DNA from: Aquatica leii
Lineage: Eukaryota; Arthropoda; Insecta; Coleoptera; Lampyridae
Length of the DNA stretch: 64,000 bases
NCBI GenBank assembly: GCA_035610365.1
Contig: CM069432.1
Location: 113,913,529-113,977,528 of the forward strand
Direction: 5' to 3'
Positions 57,741-64,000 of the stretch are shown in pieces. How positions within the stretch are numbered: the first letter of the stretch is position 1; every line of letters begins with the position of its first letter. Both the position numbers and the translations under genes were made by a program. The notes beneath the pieces were generated by a model. The model searched no databases. It saw only the letters and a list, made by a program, of their open reading frames with translations, and was not told the DNA's origin.

Positions 57741-59610
57741 GGTCTGGAGATTATAATTACATTTACCGTACATTAAACCAGTATCACTGTATTCTGCAGT
57801 TGTCCATAATACAGAAAATTTAAATTAAATATTATAGTACGTTTACACGAATCACTTCCCAAATAGCAAAATTCTGGTAAGAAGATATCTTTTTAACACC
57901 ATTTCTCGGATATCAATTAAACATCATTTTGGCCACTTTTTCATACAAAATTTGTGTCGAAAATTCCGCATGAAATCGGTATCTATATATAAACTGTCAC
58001 TATCATTTTTGAGGCATCAAAATGATACCATCTATAAGAAAGCTGAATGTCACTGTGATGTCAAAATCTTATCACATAACATGATTATTCTATCATTCTG
58101 TTATCAAATTTGTATTAATTAAATTATATGGTCCCGTGTTGATTAATACAAATATACACAGTATAAATAATGATTATATTTTTTAACTTTAGTATGTTTA
58201 GTGAAGACCTATACTTATAAAAGAACACTGCAATTACAAATTACATATTGGAATAAAATATTTTAAACTTTTATATGGTAGTAGACATCGTTTTAACAAG
58301 CATTTAAAGTAATAAAAAAACTGAGGTTATACCACCTTATATATCATCAGACAAAAACGGACATACTTCGTAAGGCTTCGGTGCGTAGGAGGATGCGGCA
58401 AATTGTGCTGATTATAGCCAAAATAAAATGAAATTATATCTTAATAATTTTTTTATGTACACCATTTGCCGTAAAGAAATATTAGCATGTTCTATGGTGA
58501 AACTTTTATGTCTAAAATTATATCTATTTACCTTTAATAATTATTATTATTATTCCACGATGTTGAATTATTATTTAATTATTTTATTATTATTATGTCT
58601 AAAGTAATTTTTTTTACAAATTGCCTTTTGCGTAAAATACACAAAATATTAAATGGATAACTACTCATATTTGATTCCTGTCTTAGTAGTAAATGAATTG
58701 CATCTTCAGATTATTATTATGCAACGTTTGCTAAATGACCAATATGAAAAAGTATGTATAAACGCATTCATTCATTCATTTGTATGAACTAAATTGATGC
58801 TTTGAATTTATGATGCATTCACAACAATAGCAGCGTATACAAACACCGAGCTATCTATTAGCTATGAAAATCCTACCAATAATTTTGTATCAAAATATTT
58901 TTATTAAAGTGACACTCGTATGTCAATAAATTGATATCAATGCTGATTAGGTTAGCAATCGAGACAGAAATAAATCAGATTGTTGAATGGTGAGTATGAT
59001 GGAAAATTAAAGAAAACAATAATTAACACAATACATCAATACGTTTCACAGATTTTACAGCATTTACCCATCATTTACCGCATAATTACAATCAAAAAAC
59101 AATTTCCATCTGTTTAGATACTCAGGACCGGCCTGAAAACTTTAAAATCCTTAAAGCCTTGAGTTTGTAGTCGTATTTTAGATACACCTCTGTATAATTT
59201 TAATATCTATTCAAATAGCTTTAGGATCATTTCTAATTGGATAGTAAGAATATTAAAAAAAAATGTTTAAATGTAATTTCTATTTAACCGTGAATAATAA
59301 ATAAATGATAAGAAAATACAATGCATTTATAAACATTTATATTTTAACAAGCGGCACTAAAGTATTTTTGCACCTGCTTGAATAAACAAAAACGCAAGAC
59401 TTTAAAAAAGCGTCACTTTAGCCTTGCTCAAACTAACAGTGAAACATTTTGACGTTTAACGAGAAAATTATTAATCGCTATTTTGTTATAATGCAGTTTT
59501 TTATATTATTGCACAACTAAATATCTAACTTTTTTATTGGTACACTTTTGTCAGAGATTTTATCATAACGAGAATACATTATTAGACAATATTTTGCTAT
59601 TGTAAACATG
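57741..59610. other. AT-rich stretch without recognisable gene
   Basis: No coding motif, LTR or TIR recognised. Confidence 0.4.
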
Positions 59611-59618
59611 TCGTGGAT

Positions 59619-59811
59619 CAGTGGCGGCTGGGGTCAATGCTAAAAGAGAGTCATTTCAATATTAAAACTAAACCAAATTTGCTGTTTATTGAATGTATTG
59701 CGCTTGTATTATGAATTTAAGCATATTTGCAATTGTAAATTAATAATAAAATAGTTTTAATGTTTTTTTGGAGGGTCATTGACCAAACGACTTAGTGGAG
59801 AAGCTGCACTG
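59619..59811. mobile_element. 193-bp hAT-type MITE
   Basis: It starts CAGTGGCGGCTGGGGTCAATG and ends ...GGTCATTGACCAAACGAC through GCTGCACTG. The outermost CAGTG is inverted at both ends. It is flanked by TCGTGGAT (59611-59618) and TTGTGGAT (59812-59819), an 8-bp duplication with one substitution. CAGTGGCGG ends with 8-bp duplications are typical of hAT MITEs. Confidence 0.7.
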
Positions 59812-60295
59812 TTGTGGATCTATACAACGCTGTGTGTAAAAAATTACAAGAATGGTGGTTGTTGAGAACGAATAATAAAAATTACAAGTCAATGTCATAG
59901 GCATATTATAACTACAATTGAACTATCTCCGCGTTGAGTCAATGGTATTAATTAAAATTGATATTTATATTTTAATCTAAAGATCCGTATTTCTATATTC
60001 TGCATGCATTTTGGTAACAAATTCTTTCTAGTTTTTTTAGGTTTAGTACACTTTTGTCACTAAAACTACATTTAACATTGTGTTTACGTTACAGATTTAT
60101 GTCATATAAGTTAGATTGCATTAAACTCGTAATTTCCCCAACAACATAAACTTTTTTATTTTTGTAATTTGCTGTTTTAATTACAGTTAATATTGTAATA
60201 ATCAATAATTATTTATATAATGCATGATCCATTATAATTAGATATGGTTTTTTCAAATTGGGAATTGTTCAGGTTATGTATCATCCAAGCAATAA

Positions 60296-61124
60296 ATAGA
60301 CCCCATTAGTGATGACGTCAAAATTGTCTGGGAAATTTAAAATTTTGGACAACTCACATTTTGACGTCGAGAAATTGACCCTTATCGCCACGTTCTTAAG
60401 GTTTATAATAAAACGGTGTAAGTTTGCTTCATATTTGTGAAGTTATTATAACGAAATAAGTGGCAAGGGGTCTTGAAATGTTAACCACGAAGCTTCTATT
60501 TGTGTGTTAGAAAGAAATTTCAATGTAAAAAGACACACAATTCTTTTAATTTCGAATTTACGATAAGGATGCAAACCACAAAAATTCAACTTAGTTACGC
60601 CATACGTCGCTAATGTACTAAAAACTACCACTATTAATCTAATAAATTAGTATAAAACAATTAACAATGAAACGAATACTAATAAAAGGTAAAGGCTTAG
60701 GAAATACGATAATGAACACAGGCAACACAGGAACGAGAGCAAGTTGAGAATTAAGTAATAATGGAGGTTATGTAGTCCAGAAAGCACTGCAAATACAAAA
60801 TCATAACAAAGCGACGTATGGCGTAACTAAGTTGAGTTTTTGTGGTTTGCATCCTTATGGTAAATACGAAATTAAAAGAATTGTGTGTCTTTTTACATTG
60901 AAATTTCTTTCTAACACACAAATAGAAGCTTCGTGGTTAACATTTCAAGACCCCTTGCCACTCATTTCGTTATAATAACTCCACAAATATGACGCAAACT
61001 TACACCTTTTTATTATAAACCTTAACAACGTGGCGTTAAGGGTCAATTTCTCGACGTCAAAATGCGAGTTGTCCAAAATTTTAAATTTCCCAGACAATTT
61101 TGACGTCACACTAATGGGGTCTAT
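60296..61124. repeat. long inverted repeat (315-bp arms, 200-bp spacer)
   Basis: Arm 60296-60610 is repeated in inverted orientation at 60811-61124 with only scattered differences, starting ATAGACCCCATTAGTG at both outer ends. The arms contain TGACGTC repeats and carry no gene. Long arms with a short unrelated spacer suggest a foldback-type or MULE-type non-autonomous transposon; no target duplication was found at the edges. Confidence 0.75.
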
Positions 61125-62831
61125 TGTGGTAGGTATTATATTTTGATGAGATAACAATCTCTCTTTTTTAACAAATCTGTTACTTGTTCTTGTATCTAAA
61201 ATGATAAAATGTTTGCTTTACTATAGTTTTCTGATTTACAAATTTTAGCAAGGTGCAAGATTTGTAAATTTTTAGTACATCTAGGTTAGTCTAAAAAACG
61301 ACTTTTGCACTTTAAATTTTTATTATTATTACAATTTTTATCTTTACAATCGTTATCATATTAATTGTTTTGGTTTTAATCCGAACGTTAATATCTCTGT
61401 TTTAAACAGATTTAATATTAATATTCCCTTTGATATATGGAGTGCGATTGCTACCATTGAAAAAAAAATTAGTGTAAATAATACAACATAGAAAAATTAT
61501 TATAGCTTTCACTTTTCTTATCTAAAAATTTACCAACAACTTCTGTGTTTGATCACTGCGATCAATGTGTCATAATTTAGATCGATTGTAACGTGCACTT
61601 CGCTGAAGGGTTTAAATTACCTTCAAACTTAATTCACAATGCAGTAAAGGCCACCGCAGCTCTAATATCGGAGGGTGGCGTGGGGAAAGCAATTAGTACA
61701 AATCAGCCTATCTTTAACGTGCAGATTATAGCAGATTAAAAATGAGTAAGCTAATAAGAACTAAATTTATGTTGGAGTCGACGTCTGTAAAATAAAATAA
61801 GATCAACAATATTTGCTAAAAACGACAAAATAAAATTAAATGTAACCGCAAAATGTAAATGTGCATTGTACCTCAGTTATAGCTTCGAAAAGGCGTGAAC
61901 ATAACATTTCTTTATTAATGCTATTGTTAAAAATATATCGCATAAAAACACTTAACTGTGCATAGTTACTGACAGCAGTAGATTCATCACATTAAAAAAG
62001 ACAATGTCTTGTAAAATCTGATTTTTAATGTAATCAGATAATTTATCAATACGTTGTTTCTTTATAGAATTGCGTAAGGAAATGCTTTCTGCTTTGCAAT
62101 TAAAAATGTATATTATATGAAGCTTTTACAATGCGCTCTGAAAATATTCTCAAGTTTTGCAAAACAAACTGGGTTTGTTTTTAAGAAAGATTTGAGTAAA
62201 CTTGACTCAAATACGGATCTACTCGAGCAGGTTGCATTGTATTATTTAGCAATTTGTAACCCATTCATAAATATACTATACTTTTAGTGACTTTTTCCGT
62301 TTTGTTATATTACAATATTTGATAACAGCTCAAGGGAACACGTACTGTTAGAAATGAAGTAAATTAGTACCAATCTGCAGTGGCATACAACAAAAAGCTA
62401 GAATTTAGCTATTTATGTAAACGTAAACTATAAAAAAAGTATCATTGGGTCCTTGTATGGTTATGTTATTTGTTATTTGTAATCCATTATGTAAAGTATG
62501 TATTAGAGTTAAATTCTCAAAATTACCACTTCGCCTTACATTAAATGTTGTCTTTTTGCTGTATTTGACGTATTTTATCAAGAAAGTACGTAGATTTTTT
62601 GGTAATGTTAACAATCAATATATTTTTTATTCTAAAGCTTAAAAATGGGCTTTATTAGATTTGTTTTTAGGGATATTTTTGCTGCATTTCATGCTTTATG
62701 TTCTATATTAGTTACAAATTTATTGTTAACCACCGTTGTTTATATTATATACATATATATTAGACTGAAATTGAATTATTTGACTCAAAGTATTTTCTAC
62801 AAAATATTTTGGTTTTAATTTATTTTATTGT
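61125..62831. other. mostly AT-rich, with a short GC-richer open stretch
   Basis: No family recognised. At 61581-61739 an open frame of 53 codons (DCNVHFAEGFKLPSNLIHNA, then VKATAALISEGGVGKAIS) lies in locally GC-richer DNA after a TTTAG that could be a splice acceptor. Confidence 0.3.
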
Positions 62832-62866
62832 ATACATGTTTCGACATTATAAAATGTCATCGTCAG
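62832..62866 (-). ncRNA. hammerhead-ribozyme-like core
   Basis: On the minus strand CTGACGA (62866-62860) is followed by a clean hairpin GACATT-TTAT-AATGTC, then GAAAC (62842-62838) and ATGTA. ACATGT is a palindrome that could form stem III in a dimer, with A as the cleavage base. Stem I pairing is weak (TTGTA upstream with TACAA downstream). Confidence 0.4.
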
Positions 62867-64000
62867 TAACTCTACAAATATTACAAAATATTAAATAAAA
62901 TAATAATATTAATAATATTCATATTAAGATGTGCCCCCCATGTTAATTAAATGGGAAATCGAAATTTGCGATGCGGCACACCTTAATACAATTAGTAACT
63001 CTTACAAATTGTCTTGCAGAGTTAAGCTAAACACGTGGATTTAATTATTTCGTTTAAGGTATCTGCTGAATCAGTAAGACTTGCACTAGTTTTTCTACTG
63101 TCAATATATATTTCTTTTAAGTTTAAGTAGCGTAGCCCTAGTATATTTTTTCAGCTAATTAATTAACTAAATAAACGTTATCAAAACTTATAATTTTAAG
63201 GAAATATTAGGTAAATTTTATGTAAAATTAATAAAAACAATTTTCAAAAACAATCTTTATTGTTAATTGTTACAAAAGAGTTGGTATATTAGTGTGATGT
63301 GTGTTATTGAGAATTATTTGCGCAAATTTCTTTAATGTTTGGTTTTATAGAAGAAAGTTGGAGTATCATATCAATTTCTGCATCTACACCATTTCAATAC
63401 TTTGATTTAGTGGCCACATATGAAAAAAAAACAGTTTCGCAAAGGTATGCGCTGACAAATGGAAGAAAAACAAAAATAGCGTTTCTTAACAGTTCTGGAT
63501 ACGCGTGTTTAAAGGTACACCAAAAAAGATGCTCAATAATCTCATTTGATAGTTTTTTTAGGGTAGCTCAAACGTTTCCAACTCTTCACTAAATTCTTTT
63601 ACTGTTGGAAAGCAGTCAAAGTTCCCACTTTTTACGCTACTAAGCCAAAATTATAGTTTCCTTTAAAAATAAATAATTTTGTCATCTGCTTTATATACTG
63701 GATATTTTTTTCTTGTAGAGATAGATTAACTTCATTTAATTTTAAAGTTAAATAGGTAAGTTTAAATAACCACATTTTATCACTAACCGAGTTTCCAAAT
63801 TAAAGTGATGCTCCAAAAAAAAGAAGGCATTTTATTTCGCAACTCAAACAATCTAAGTAAAATTTTACCCTACAATAACCATCGTATTTCTGTGTGAAGT
63901 ATTAAAGATGTATGCAGGCACCCATATCATTATACAATATCTTAAATAACCGCATTTTTAAAGGCCGAGACTTTATAAAGCTTATTATTATCACTGACTC
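62867..64000. other. AT-rich stretch without recognisable gene
   Basis: Nothing recognised. The 85-codon frame at 63335-63592 has no known motif. Confidence 0.4.

Noticed and set aside
1..64000. CRISPR arrays, operons, rRNA genes and bacterial-type promoters
   Set aside because: None seen; the window is eukaryotic and transposon-rich.

Overview
The window is AT-rich, repeat-dense eukaryotic nuclear DNA, almost certainly from an insect. Three things point that way: two GT-AG exons of an intron-containing gene coding for the N-terminus of a wunen-type lipid phosphate phosphatase; retrotransposon primer sites that match metazoan tRNA-Tyr and tRNA-Phe 3' ends; and a mix of BEL/Pao, Ty3/Gypsy, LINE-type, hAT, PIF/Harbinger, pogo and Tc1/mariner elements. 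The species cannot be fixed from the sequence. There is no sign of operons, CRISPR arrays, intact tRNA or rRNA genes, or prokaryotic genes.

Layout. 1-2.9 kb: no gene, ending in an LTR-like end with a primer-site-like motif. 2.9-5.7 kb: a pogo/jerky-like DNA transposon with perfect terminal repeats and a transposase broken by two in-frame stops. 6.1-6.3 kb: a small reverse-transcriptase fossil. 7.2-10.9 kb: a full but decayed BEL/Pao element (minus strand) with a 5-bp target duplication and a tRNA-Tyr primer site. 11.2-14.5 kb: two decayed LINE-type elements head to head. 14.7-15.3 kb: a mariner-like fossil. 17.7-23.5 kb: a second BEL/Pao element (tRNA-Phe primer site) whose gag is split by a 3.45-kb TIR element with a TA duplication; that insert itself holds an LTR-like piece and a hAT-type MITE. 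24.0 kb: a Mutator-like transposase fossil.

25.98-26.39 kb: the only recognisable host gene, exons 1-2 of a lipid phosphate phosphatase on the plus strand. No later exon was recognised, so the following tens of kilobases of AT-rich, transposon-filled DNA may be one long intron. Within it lie a non-autonomous hAT element (28.2-29.4 kb) containing a Penelope-like inverted insertion, a second Mutator-like fossil (35.3-35.7 kb), an unassigned acidic coding remnant (35.8-36.3 kb), a 3-copy repeat carrying tRNA-like B boxes (36.4-37.5 kb), a PIF/Harbinger element with both its nuclease and MADF/BESS genes (38.4-41.8 kb), a young Ty3/Gypsy element with near-identical 1347-bp LTRs and a one-base break in integrase (44.6-54.2 kb), a 5'-truncated LINE with an open RT frame (54.7-56.8 kb), another mariner-like fossil (57.0-57.7 kb), a small hAT MITE, and a long inverted repeat (60.3-61.1 kb).

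The observation most worth following is a recurring hammerhead-ribozyme-like core (CTGANGA, a hairpin, then GAAAC and a short palindrome). It appears at 28.4 kb (minus), 28.7 kb (plus), 39.95 kb (plus) and 62.85 kb (minus). The copies at 28.3-28.8 kb and 39.7-40.1 kb lie in insertions bounded by 13-14 bp direct repeats, as expected for Penelope-like retroelements. Other notable items are the nested insertion history at 17.7-23.5 kb, the mismatched U3 regions of the first BEL element, and a GC-rich unexplained 1.8-kb tract between pol and the 3' LTR of the Ty3 element.
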